From positions 496,708 to 560,707 of the forward strand of contig NZ_BMYK01000002.1 of the NCBI RefSeq assembly GCF_014652235.1: a stretch of 64,000 bases of DNA, read 5' to 3'. A model generated the notes under the pieces. The model searched no databases, was not told the origin of the DNA, and worked only from the letters and a program-made list of their open reading frames with translations. The position numbers and the translations under genes are program-made. This DNA is from Pseudorhodoferax aquiterrae (GTDB lineage Bacteria; Pseudomonadota; Gammaproteobacteria; Burkholderiales; Burkholderiaceae_C). Positions 49,002-57,330 of this stretch are shown one piece after another. Within the stretch, counting starts at the first letter, position 1. Each line of letters starts with the position of its first letter.

Positions 49002-50213
49002 TTATCGTGCCATCCAGCCCAGCGCCTGCCCCGCCACCGCCGCCAGCGCAACGACCCAGACGGGCGAGCAGCGCCCGAACACGAGCAGCCCGAACGCCGC
49101 CAGGGCCAGCGCGAAGTCGCCGCGGCCGTGGACCGCGCTGGTCCAGACCGGGTCGTACAGAGCGGCCAGCAGCACGCCGACCACGGCCGCGTTGACACCG
49201 GCCAGCGCCGCCTGCACGCCGGGCCGCTCGCGCAGCGTCTGCCAGAACGGCAGCGCGGCCAGCAGCACGAGCGCGGCCGGCGCGAAGATGGCCAGCAGCA
49301 ACAGCAGACCGCCGGTCCAGCCCTGCCAGGGCCAGTGGGCCGCCGCGCCCAGGTAGGCCGCGAACGTGAACAGCGGGCCCGGCACGGCCTGCGCGGCGCC
49401 GTAGCCGGCCAGGAATTCGGCGTTGCCGAGCGCGCCCGCGGGCACCACGCTGGCCTGCAGCAGCGGCAGCACCACATGGCCGCCGCCGAACACCAGCGCA
49501 CCGGCACGGTAGACGCCGTCGACCAGTGCCGCCGTCGGCGTGCCGCTCGCCGCTGCCCACCACGGCAACAGGGCCAGCGGCAGCAGGAACAGCACCATCG
49601 CCAGCACGCCGGCGCGGTGCGACAGCGGCCAGCGCTGCGGCGCAGGCGCGGCCGCCACGGCCGGCAGCCGCAGCAGCCAGCGCCCCACCAGCGCCGCCGC
49701 GGCGATCACGAGCACCTGGGCCAGTGCCGCCGGCCAGGCCAGCAGCACCAGCGCGGCCACGATGGCCAGCGCGGCGCGCTGGCGGTCCGGGCACAGCGTG
49801 CGCGCCATGCCCCACACGGCCTGGGCCACGATGGCCACGGCCGCCACCTTGAGGCCGTGCACCCAGCCCGCGGCCGCCAGCGCCGGCTGGTGCACGACCA
49901 GCTCGGCCAGCGCGATCAGCGCCAGCGCCGAGGGCAGCGTGAAGCCGGCCCAGGCCGCCAGCATGCCCCAGCCACCGGCGCGGCCCAGGCCCAGCCCCAT
50001 GCCGACCTGGCTGCTGGCCGGCCCCGGCAGGAACTGGCACAGCGCCACGAGGTCGGCATAGGCGCGGTCGTCCAGCCAGCGCCGGCGCTCCACGAACTCG
50101 GTGCGGAAGTAGCCCAGGTGCGCAACCGGGCCGCCGAAGGAGGTCAGGCCCAGGCGCAGGAACACGAGGAAGACATGCCAGGGGCTGTCGGAGCGAACGG
50201 CGGGGTCGGGCAT
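49002..50213 (-). CDS. chrA: Chromate transporter ChrA
   Basis: A 403-residue inner-membrane protein with two homologous CHR halves. First half: FLRLGLTSFGGPVAHLGYFR, LCQFLPGPASSQVGMGLG. Second half: GALVFGGGHVVLPLLQASVV and AQAVPGPLFTFAAYLG. The FGGP/FGGGHVVLPLL and PGP pairs are the hallmarks. It expels chromate, conferring resistance. The ATG at 50213 is preferred to a TTG seven codons upstream. Single gene near the metal-export locus; no chrB is present. Confidence 0.95.
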   Translation of the reverse strand: MPDPAVRSDSPWHVFLVFLRLGLTSFGGPVAHLGYFRTEFVERRRWLDDRAYADLVALCQFLPGPASSQVGMGLGLGRAGGWGMLAAWAGFTLPSALALIALAELVVHQPALAAAGWVHGLKVAAVAIVAQAVWGMARTLCPDRQRAALAIVAALVLLAWPAALAQVLVIAAAALVGRWLLRLPAVAAAPAPQRWPLSHRAGVLAMVLFLLPLALLPWWAAASGTPTAALVDGVYRAGALVFGGGHVVLPLLQASVVPAGALGNAEFLAGYGAAQAVPGPLFTFAAYLGAAAHWPWQGWTGGLLLLLAIFAPAALVLLAALPFWQTLRERPGVQAALAGVNAAVVGVLLAALYDPVWTSAVHGRGDFALALAAFGLLVFGRCSPVWVVALAAVAGQALGWMAR

Positions 50214-50278
50214 CGGCGGAATCGGAGCAGGCAAAAGGAAGGCATGCTATGCGCTCCGCACGACACCCCGGTGTCGCC

Positions 50279-50665
50279 CTACTTCAGCGCGAAGCGCAGG
50301 TTCGCGGGCTTCCTGCCCGCCAGCTGCACGGTCGCCACCACCTTGGTGCCGGCCGCCGTCGGGAAGCTCCCCTTGGCCTCGAGCCGGTCGCCGGCCGGCA
50401 GCAGCGGCGCCTCGGTCTTCGCGCTGCCGGCCAGCAGCGTGAGCTTGCCCGTGGCGCCCTGGAGCTCCACGGCCTTGCCGTGGTCGCGCACGTACAGCGC
50501 GATCGTGTCGGGCTTGGCCACGAGCTCGAAGTCCATGTCGCTGGCCTCCACCACCACACCGCCGTGCAGCGCCTGGTGGTCATGGCCTGCGCCATGGCTG
50601 TGGGCGGGCTGGGCGTGGGCTGCGCCGGCCAGTGCCAGCGCGGCGAACAGGGTCAGGGTCTTCAT
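50279..50665 (-). CDS. Small secreted His-rich protein of the metal-export locus
   Basis: A 128-residue protein with a cleavable signal peptide (about 1-18, AHA-QP) followed by HSHGAGHDHQALHGG, a likely metal-binding segment. The rest is a predicted beta-rich domain (AVELQGATGKLTLLAGS, KGSFPTAAGTKVVATVQLAGR). The name is not known to me; similar small proteins sit at the ends of RND metal pump operons and may carry metal in the periplasm. It starts 38 bases after the pump gene stop. Confidence 0.75.
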   Translation of the reverse strand: MKTLTLFAALALAGAAHAQPAHSHGAGHDHQALHGGVVVEASDMDFELVAKPDTIALYVRDHGKAVELQGATGKLTLLAGSAKTEAPLLPAGDRLEAKGSFPTAAGTKVVATVQLAGRKPANLRFALK

Positions 50666-50703
50666 GGTGTGTCCTCGTGTCGAACGGGTTGGAGAAAAAA
50701 ACA

Positions 50704-53700
50704 TCACAGGGCCTCGGCCGTGTCGTCGCGCGCGAGCCGCTCGGCGTCCTGGCGGCCGAACAGCCAGAACATGGCCGGCGTCAGGAAGGTGTCCAGCAGC
50801 GTGGAGCTGACCAGGCCGGAGAAGATCACCACGGCCACCGGGTGCAGGATCTCGGTGCCGGGCCGCTCGGCCTCGAACAGCAGTGGCGCCAGCGCGAAGG
50901 CCGTGACCAGCGCCGTCATGAGCACCGGGCTCAACCGCTCGACCGAGCCGCGCAGGACCATGCGGTGGTCGAAGGCCTCGCCCTCGAAGCGCATCAGGTT
51001 GATGTAGTGGCTGACCTTGAGGATGCCGTTGCGCACCGAGATGCCGGCCAGCGTGATGAAGCCCACCAGCGCCGCCACCGACAGCGGCTGGCCCGACAGC
51101 CACAGCCCCAGCACCGCGCCGACCAGCGCGAGCGGGATGTTGGCCATGATGAGCAAGGCCAGCCGCGTGCTGCGGTAGCGGCTGTAGAGCACCACGAACA
51201 TGCCGACCAGCGAGACGATGGAGAGCAGGCCCACCAGGCGCGAGGCCTCCTCCTGCGCCTGGAACTGCCCGCCCAGCGTGACGAACAGGCCCTCGGGCAG
51301 CGGATGCGCGGCGACGGCCGTGCGGATGTCGGCCACCACCTCGGAGAGCGGGCGCCCCTGGGCATTGGCCGAGAGCACGATGCGGCGCTTGCCGTCGTCG
51401 CGGCTGATCTGGTTGGGGCCGTCGCTGTCCTCGATGCGCGCGAGCATGGACAGCGGCACACGGCCCGTGGGCGTCTCCACGAGGATCTGCGCCAGGCCCT
51501 CCACCGAGCGCGCCTCCTCGGGCAGCCGCACCACCAGCGCGAAGCGCCGGTTGCCCTCGACGATCTGCGTCACGCGCTCGCCCTCGACCAGGCTTTGCAG
51601 CGTGGCCAGCACCTGCGGCACGGGCACGCCGTAGCGCGCCGCGGCCGCGTAGTCGATGGCCACCTTGATCTGCGGCGCCAGCACCTGCTTCTCGACCTCC
51701 AGGTCCGCCAGGCCTTCGATGCCGGCCAGCCGCGCGCGCAGCGCCTCGGCCTGGCCGCGCAGCTGGTCCAGGTCCTCGCCGAAGATCTTGACCGCGATCT
51801 GCGAGCGCACGCCCGACAGCATGTGGTCGATGCGGTGCGAGATCGGCTGGCCGATGGCGATGGCCGCCGGCAGGTGCTGCAGCCGCGCGCGGATGTCGGC
51901 TTGCACGGCGTCCATGGGCCGCGTGATCTCGCCCGCGGGTTTCAAGCCCACGTCGATCTCGCTCACGTGCACGCCCTCCGCATGCTCGTCGAGTTCGGCG
52001 CGGCCGCTGCGCCGGCCCACGTGCGCGACCTCGGGCACCTGGGCGACGAGGCGCTCGGCCTCGGCGGCCAGCGCCGAACTCTGGTCCAGCGTCACGCCCG
52101 GGTTCAGTCGCAGGCCGATCAGCAACGTGCCCTCGTTGAAGGGCGGCAGAAAGGTCGTGGGGAACAGCGGCACGGCCGCCGCCGCCACCACCACGGCCAG
52201 CGCGCCGGCCGCAATCGCCTTGCGCGGGTGGCGCAGCACGGGCGAAAGGGCCGTGCGGTAGCGCGCCTTGAGCCAGGCCAGCAGCTTGGTGTCGCCATGG
52301 TCGAGCGACTTCATGCGCGGCAGCAGCAGCAGGTTGAGCACCGGCGTCAGCGTCACCGAGACCAGCAGGCTGGCCAGCGTGGAGACGATGAAGGCCACGC
52401 CCAGCGGCACGAACAGCCGGCCCTCCATGCCGGGCAGCGCGAACAGCGGCACCAGCACCAGCACGATGATCACAGTGGCGTAGAGGATGGCCGAGCGCAC
52501 TTCCAGCGTGGCCGCGCGCACCACCCGCAGCGCGTTGAAGGTGCCCGGATGCGCGGCACGCTGCTCCTTGAGCCGGCGCAGCACGTTCTCGATGTCGACC
52601 ACCGCATCGTCCACCAGGCCGCCGATGGCGATTGCCAGGCCGCCCAGCGTCATGGTGTTGATGGACATGCCGAACCAGCGGAACACCAGGGCCGTGACCA
52701 GGAAGGACACCGGGATCGCCACCAGCGCGATGAAGGTGGTGCGCAGGTTGCCGAGGAAGAGCAGCAGGATCAGCGCCACGCAGACCGAGGCGCCGATGAG
52801 CTTGCCCTGCAGCGTGGAAATGGACGCCTCGATGAAGCTGGCCTGGCGGAAGGTGACCTGCGGCGCCTGCATGCCGGCGGGCAGCGCGCTCTTCATCTCC
52901 ACCAATGCGCGCTCGATGGCTTTCGTGAGCGCGATGGTGTCGGCCGTGGGCTGCTTCTGGATGCCCAGGATCACGGCAGGCTGGCCTTGGAAGCCCGCGT
53001 CGCCGCGCTTGGTCGCGGCCGCGAACTCCACCTTGGCGATCTGCTGCAGCACGACAGGCTGGCCGCTGTTCGCGGTCAGCGCGAGCTGGCGCAGGTCGTC
53101 CAGGCGCGAGGTGCGGCCCAGGTGGCGGATCAGGTACTCGCGGCCGTTGAGTGCCAGGAAGCCGCCCGAGGTGTTGGCCGAGAAGCCGCGCAAGGCCTCC
53201 TCGAGTTGCGCGTGCGAGATGCCCAGCGCCGCCATGCGCGCGGTGTCGGGCTGCACCTGGAACTGGCGCACCTCGCCGCCGATGGGAATGACCTGGGCCA
53301 CGCCCGGGATCGCGAGCAGCCGGGGCCGCAGGACCCAGTCCGCATACTCGCGCACCGCCATGAGAGATGAAGCCCCCACGCTCGCTTCGCTCCCGGCCCC
53401 CCGAGGGGGAGCGGCCGTGCTTGGGGACGGCCCGGCGCCCGGCCCGACCTTGCTGCCGATGGGAATCGCGATCTGCATGATCTCGCCCATCACCGAGCTG
53501 ATCGGCCCCATGCGCGGCAGCACGCCCGCGGGCAGGCCCTCCTCCATGGCCGACAGCCGCTCCGACACCATCTGCCGCGCGCGGAAGATCTCGGTCGCCC
53601 AGTCGAAGGTCACGTACAGGAAGGACAGGCCTGCGCTCGAAGTGGAGCGCACCGATTCCACGCCGGGCAGGCCGTTCAGCGTGGTCTCCAGCGGGAAAGT

Positions 53701-53895
53701 GATGAGCTGCTCCACCTCCTCGGCCGCCATGCCGCCGGCCTCGGTCATGATGGTGATGGTGGGCTTGTTGAGGTCGGGGAACACGTCCATCGGCATGCGG
53801 GACAGCTGCAAGCCGCCGTAGGCGACCAGCACCAGGCCCAGCAGGATGACCAGCAGCCGGTTGGCCAGGCTGCTGTCGAGTAGCCACTTGAACAT
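50704..53895 (-). CDS. Heavy-metal RND efflux pump, CzcA/CusA family
   Basis: A 1063-residue inner-membrane proton/metal antiporter with 12 helices and two large periplasmic loops. Family features: MPMDVFPDLNKPTITIMTEA near residue 34, EEVEQLITFPLETTLNGLPG, and the helix-4 motif AIGGLVDDAVVDIEN near residue 435. That motif is neither the DFG-x3-DGA form of Zn/Co/Cd pumps nor the A-x-G-x3-DAA form of Cu/Ag pumps, so specificity is open. Residues about 150-178 (GAGPSPSTAAPPRGAG and following) come from an in-frame repeat. Follows the adaptor gene by eight bases. Confidence 0.94.
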   Translation of the reverse strand: MFKWLLDSSLANRLLVILLGLVLVAYGGLQLSRMPMDVFPDLNKPTITIMTEAGGMAAEEVEQLITFPLETTLNGLPGVESVRSTSSAGLSFLYVTFDWATEIFRARQMVSERLSAMEEGLPAGVLPRMGPISSVMGEIMQIAIPIGSKVGPGAGPSPSTAAPPRGAGSEASVGASSLMAVREYADWVLRPRLLAIPGVAQVIPIGGEVRQFQVQPDTARMAALGISHAQLEEALRGFSANTSGGFLALNGREYLIRHLGRTSRLDDLRQLALTANSGQPVVLQQIAKVEFAAATKRGDAGFQGQPAVILGIQKQPTADTIALTKAIERALVEMKSALPAGMQAPQVTFRQASFIEASISTLQGKLIGASVCVALILLLFLGNLRTTFIALVAIPVSFLVTALVFRWFGMSINTMTLGGLAIAIGGLVDDAVVDIENVLRRLKEQRAAHPGTFNALRVVRAATLEVRSAILYATVIIVLVLVPLFALPGMEGRLFVPLGVAFIVSTLASLLVSVTLTPVLNLLLLPRMKSLDHGDTKLLAWLKARYRTALSPVLRHPRKAIAAGALAVVVAAAAVPLFPTTFLPPFNEGTLLIGLRLNPGVTLDQSSALAAEAERLVAQVPEVAHVGRRSGRAELDEHAEGVHVSEIDVGLKPAGEITRPMDAVQADIRARLQHLPAAIAIGQPISHRIDHMLSGVRSQIAVKIFGEDLDQLRGQAEALRARLAGIEGLADLEVEKQVLAPQIKVAIDYAAAARYGVPVPQVLATLQSLVEGERVTQIVEGNRRFALVVRLPEEARSVEGLAQILVETPTGRVPLSMLARIEDSDGPNQISRDDGKRRIVLSANAQGRPLSEVVADIRTAVAAHPLPEGLFVTLGGQFQAQEEASRLVGLLSIVSLVGMFVVLYSRYRSTRLALLIMANIPLALVGAVLGLWLSGQPLSVAALVGFITLAGISVRNGILKVSHYINLMRFEGEAFDHRMVLRGSVERLSPVLMTALVTAFALAPLLFEAERPGTEILHPVAVVIFSGLVSSTLLDTFLTPAMFWLFGRQDAERLARDDTAEAL
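53362..53445 (-). repeat. Dispersed GC-rich repeat inside the RND pump gene (copy C)
   Basis: On the minus strand it starts GCGCCGGGCCGTCCCCAAGC, continues with a GCTCCCCC/GGGGGG palindrome and ends near GCGTGGGGGCTTCA. Its head matches the other two copies. It is read in frame as Gly/Pro/Ser/Ala-rich residues between SKVGP and MAVREYADW, adding roughly 28 residues to the first periplasmic loop without breaking the gene. Confidence 0.75.
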
Positions 53896-53903
53896 CGGCG
53901 CCC

Positions 53904-55001
53904 CTAGCGGATCTGGTTGACCAGGCTCGCGCCCTGGTGGACCACGCGCTCGCCGGGCTGCAGGCCCGCCGTCGCGACCACGTTGGCGCCGTCCAGCGGC
54001 TCGGTGGTCAGCACGCGCGGCGCGAAGCGCTCCGGCGCCACCTTGACCCAGACGATGGCCTGGTTCGACGCGTTGCGCACCAGCGCCGCCGAGGGCACGG
54101 GCACGCCGCTGCGCTGGCTCCTGGTCTGCACCACGACCTGCACGGGCTGGCCCAGGGCCAGCGCCTGGAGGGCAGCGCCTTCGGCCGCGAACTGCAGCGG
54201 CAGCGCCTGCTCGCGCAGCGCCCGCGCCGCACCCAGGAAGCGCAGCGGCACGCGCTCCTTGCCGACGGCCAGTGCGCCACTGGCGATGTCGGCCGCCAGG
54301 GCCGGGTCGTAGGCCAGGGCCTCGATGCGCAGGCGCGTGGGGTCGACGATCTCGAACACTTGTTCGCGCGCGTCGACCACGCTGCCGGCCACGGCGGTGG
54401 CGGAGGCGATCACGCCGGACACCGGCGCCACCAGCGCCTCGCGCAGCGACAGGCCGGCCGACATCACGCTGGCCCGCTCACCCAGGCTGGCCAGTTCGCT
54501 CTCGGCCGCCTCGATCTCCTTGCGCGGCACGGTGTCGGCCAGTTCGCGCAGGCGCGCCAGGCGCTTCTCGGCCAGCGCGCGCGCGGCGCGCAATTCGGCC
54601 ACCTGCGCGGCCTGGCCGGCGCGCTCCAGCGGCGCGGCGGCGGGGGCCACATAGGCCAGCACCTCGCCCTTGCGCACGGCCTGACCGGGCGTGGGGAAGC
54701 CGCGCGGGCCGGGCTCCAGGCGGCCTGGCTGCGTGGGCTGCACGCGGCCGCCGGCGTTGGGGTCCATCACGACCTTGCCGGCCAATGTGAAGGCGCGCGG
54801 CACTTGCTGCTGTTCGGCCACCAGCGTGCGCACGCCGATCTGGCGCTGCGTGGGCTTGGGCAGGAACACGCTGCCGTCTGGCAGGCGCTGCGGTGCGTTG
54901 GCATTGGCCGTTGCCGGCGCATCGCCATGGTCGTGGCCAGCGCCGGCCCAGACGGGGGCGGCCAGCAGGCTGGCCAGCAAAAGGGTGGCGAGGGTCTTCA
55001 A
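53904..55001 (-). CDS. Metal efflux membrane-fusion (adaptor) protein, CzcB/CusB type
   Basis: A 365-residue periplasmic adaptor linking pump and outer-membrane channel. Signal peptide to about residue 21 (VWA-GA), then GHDHGD, a barrel-sandwich/lipoyl half (PGQAVRKGEVLAYVAP), a coiled-coil hairpin (about 125-185), VAPVSGVIASATAVAG and a C-terminal beta-barrel. The start is a TTG at 55001: it overlaps the upstream stop as TTGA and has GGGAG about eight bases before it. No ATG fits the signal peptide. Confidence 0.9.
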   Translation of the reverse strand: MKTLATLLLASLLAAPVWAGAGHDHGDAPATANANAPQRLPDGSVFLPKPTQRQIGVRTLVAEQQQVPRAFTLAGKVVMDPNAGGRVQPTQPGRLEPGPRGFPTPGQAVRKGEVLAYVAPAAAPLERAGQAAQVAELRAARALAEKRLARLRELADTVPRKEIEAAESELASLGERASVMSAGLSLREALVAPVSGVIASATAVAGSVVDAREQVFEIVDPTRLRIEALAYDPALAADIASGALAVGKERVPLRFLGAARALREQALPLQFAAEGAALQALALGQPVQVVVQTRSQRSGVPVPSAALVRNASNQAIVWVKVAPERFAPRVLTTEPLDGANVVATAGLQPGERVVHQGASLVNQIR

Positions 55002-55519
55002 GCGGTGGCTCCCAGGGTCGGACGGCGGCGCTTGAACAGGGCGCCCAGCGCGACCAGCAGCAGCAGGCCGCCCGCGGCCCAGGGCCCCCAGGCGCGCCAG
55101 CCGTGTGCGTGCGCAGCCGCGGCAGCAGGCGCTTCGGCGTGGATGTCGAGCTCTCCGGCCAGCAGGTCGGCCTCGGCGCCGGCCGTGACGGTGGCCGTCA
55201 CCGGGTGGGTGCCGGGGCCGGGTTCGGTGGCCAATTCGGCCTCGAACGCGCCGGCCGCCACGCTCTTGAGCGCCACGGCCTGGCCGTTCAGTTCCAGCGC
55301 CAGCTGGGCGTTCTCCACGGGCGCGTTGCTGGCCGCGTGGTCCAGCCAGAGGCGCAGGTGGTGGCCGTCGAGCACGCCGACCAGTTCGAACAGGTCGGAG
55401 CTTGCGGCGAAGCGCGGGGATGCGGGGCCGGTGGGCGCGGGCGCCGCGTCGTCGTGGCCTTCGTGGGCGCGCGCGGGACCGGCCAGCAGCAGCGCCAGGG
55501 TCAGGAGAAGAAGTCGCAT
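54998..55519 (-). CDS. Membrane-anchored periplasmic protein of the metal-export locus
   Basis: A 173-residue protein. Signal peptide to about residue 18 (ARA), then HEGHDDAAP, an Ig-like beta domain (about 35-125, with LRLWLDHAASNAPVENAQL), an Ala/His linker and one C-terminal helix (about 145-165) before KRRRPTLG. The topology predicts a periplasmic domain anchored in the inner membrane. Family not recognised; His-rich ends suggest metal binding. Coupled to the adaptor gene by a four-base overlap. Confidence 0.75.
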   Translation of the reverse strand: MRLLLLTLALLLAGPARAHEGHDDAAPAPTGPASPRFAASSDLFELVGVLDGHHLRLWLDHAASNAPVENAQLALELNGQAVALKSVAAGAFEAELATEPGPGTHPVTATVTAGAEADLLAGELDIHAEAPAAAAAHAHGWRAWGPWAAGGLLLLVALGALFKRRRPTLGATA

Positions 55520-55542
55520 GGGGATGCTTTCGCGAAATGGGT

Positions 55543-56802
55543 TCACTGCGGCAGCAGGCCCAGGACCTGGCGCAGCGCGGAGATGGCCTGGTGCACGGCG
55601 ACGCGCGCACGCGCGCTCTGGCGCTCGGCCTCGTAGGCCTCCAGCTCCACGCGCAGGCGGTTGGGCAGGTCGGTCTCGCCCAGGCGGAACGAGGTCTCGA
55701 AGAAGCCGCGCGTCTGCTGGGCCAGCAGCGTGCGGCGGGCCGCGGCCTGTGCCACGGTTTCGGCCGTGGCCAGCCGCGCGCGCGCCACGGCGGCCTCGGC
55801 CGCGAGGCGCTGGGCCTGCAGCACGCGCTGCTGTTCGGCCTCGATGCGCTCGGCGCTGGCCGTGGCGACCTTGGCCCGGTGGCCGGAGGCCGAGCCCAGC
55901 GGCAGGCGCAGGCCGAATGTCAGCGCATGGGCGTTGGACTCGCCATAGGCGCCGCGCTCGCGCGTGACCAGCAAGGCCAGCTCGGGGTTGGCGCGCTTCT
56001 GCGCGGCCGCCAGGTCCTGGGCGCGGGCGGCCAGGCGGGCCCGGTCCTCGAGTTCGGCCAGGGCGGGATGGGTGGCGTCGGGCGCCATGGCATCCGGCGC
56101 CGGCAGCGGCTCCGCCGCAGCCGCGTCGGTGGCCGGCTGCACGCCGAGCGCGGCGAGCGCCTGGCGCGCCTGCACCACGGCCAGTCCGGCCTCGGCGCTG
56201 TCGGCCTGGGCCTGGGCGAGTGCGCCGTCTGCCTGGTTCCGGTCGGCAGGTGCGAGATCGCCGGACGCCACGCGGCGGGCCACGTCGCGTGCCAGACGGC
56301 CGGCACTGTCCTCGCGTGCGGACGCAGCCTGCTGCTCCAGCAGCGCGAGCTGCAAGGCCCACCAGGCCTCGCGCAGCTGGCCCGCAAGCCGCCACTGCGC
56401 CGCGCGCAGGGCGCTCTCCAGCGCCAGCCCCTGCGCCTGCGCCTGGGCCTGCGTGAGCCTCCGCTCTCCCGGCAGCCACAGCGGCACGGCCAGGCCGGCC
56501 TCGATCTCGCGCGCGCCCTCGTTGCCGCTCAGCCGGTCGGACTTGAGCGCGGCCTCCAGCGCGGGCGGCTCGGGCGTCCAGCGCTCGGCCGCGCTGCGCT
56601 GGGCCTGGCTGGCATCGCGCCGTGCGGCCTGGCCGGCCTGCTCCGGCTGCTGCGCCCAGGCCTGGGCAAAGGCCTCGGCCAGACTGTTGGCGGGCACGGG
56701 CGGCAGCTGGCCCCAGGCCGGAACAATGGCCAGCACCAGCGCGGCTGCGCCCGCCCGGCCCGACCGGCGGGCAGCCCGCCGGGGCGAAAACTTCCAAGAC
56801 AT
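55543..56802 (-). CDS. Outer-membrane efflux channel, CzcC/TolC family
   Basis: A 419-residue outer-membrane protein. Signal-like N-terminus (about 1-31, with RRAARRSGR and a hydrophobic stretch to AWG), then two repeats of long Ala/Gln/Arg-rich coiled helices (about 40-215 and 235-410) with the beta segments AGLAVPLWLPGERR and TFGLRLPLGSASGHRA, as in the OEP family. First structural gene after the czcI-like gene; exit duct for the RND pump. Confidence 0.92.
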   Translation of the reverse strand: MSWKFSPRRAARRSGRAGAAALVLAIVPAWGQLPPVPANSLAEAFAQAWAQQPEQAGQAARRDASQAQRSAAERWTPEPPALEAALKSDRLSGNEGAREIEAGLAVPLWLPGERRLTQAQAQAQGLALESALRAAQWRLAGQLREAWWALQLALLEQQAASAREDSAGRLARDVARRVASGDLAPADRNQADGALAQAQADSAEAGLAVVQARQALAALGVQPATDAAAAEPLPAPDAMAPDATHPALAELEDRARLAARAQDLAAAQKRANPELALLVTRERGAYGESNAHALTFGLRLPLGSASGHRAKVATASAERIEAEQQRVLQAQRLAAEAAVARARLATAETVAQAAARRTLLAQQTRGFFETSFRLGETDLPNRLRVELEAYEAERQSARARVAVHQAISALRQVLGLLPQ

Positions 56803-56863
56803 GCGAATCCTCGTTGCAGCGGACAGGCGTCCGCAAACCGGCCCAGCGCGGGGCCGACGTGGC

Positions 56864-57208
56864 TTAGGCGAGGAAGCGGTGCGGCGGCCGGATCAGCCGC
56901 TCGGGCAGCCCGTCGGTGATGCTGCGCTGATAAGGCGTGGCGTGGCGCACGTCCGGCAAGCCCGTGGCCAGCGCCGTGGGCCAGCCCAGCAGCACGGCGC
57001 ACAGGCCGCCATGGCAGCCGACGCAATCGAGGTGCGGCAGCTGCGGGCCGCTTTCGGTGTCGGCCGGCGCGTGCGCATTGAAGTGCACGTGGTGGCCGAA
57101 GTGCGCCTCCGCCGCCACCGGCTCGTGCTGGCACACGGCCGCCGCCGCCGACCAGGAGGCCTGCAGCAGCAGCACGAGCATCAGCACGACAGAGAGAAAG
57201 CGGCGCAT
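56864..57208 (-). CDS. czcI: CzcI-like small periplasmic protein
   Basis: A 114-residue protein with a signal peptide (MRRFLSVVLMLVLLLQASWS, then AAAA-VCQHE). After it come HFGHHVHFN, a Cys pair in CVGCHGG, and PERLIRPPHRFLA. This layout and position, directly upstream of the czcC-like gene, match CzcI of Cupriavidus czc systems (recalled from memory), a proposed regulator or metal chaperone. The ATG at 57208 is preferred to an upstream one at 57259, which lacks a signal peptide. Confidence 0.82.
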   Translation of the reverse strand: MRRFLSVVLMLVLLLQASWSAAAAVCQHEPVAAEAHFGHHVHFNAHAPADTESGPQLPHLDCVGCHGGLCAVLLGWPTALATGLPDVRHATPYQRSITDGLPERLIRPPHRFLA

Positions 57209-57279
57209 GGAATGGTGTTGCTGCGTTGCAGCAGCGGCGCGAGTGTAGCGGCCGTACATGCAGACCGGACGACGCCGTG

Positions 57280-57297
57280 GATGACAAATTTGTCATC
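57280..57297. promoter_or_regulatory. CusR/CopR-type response-regulator box
   Basis: GATGACAAATTTGTCATC is a perfect 18-bp palindrome in the 122-base gap between the divergent czcI-like and response regulator genes. It contains ATGACAA-NN-TTGTCAT, the recognised E. coli CusR and Pseudomonas CopR site. It lies 72 bases before the czcI-like start and 33 before the regulator start, so one site could control both directions. Confidence 0.85.
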
Positions 57298-57330
57298 GGG
57301 AAGCGCTCCTCCCGGGCCACACAATGCCGC

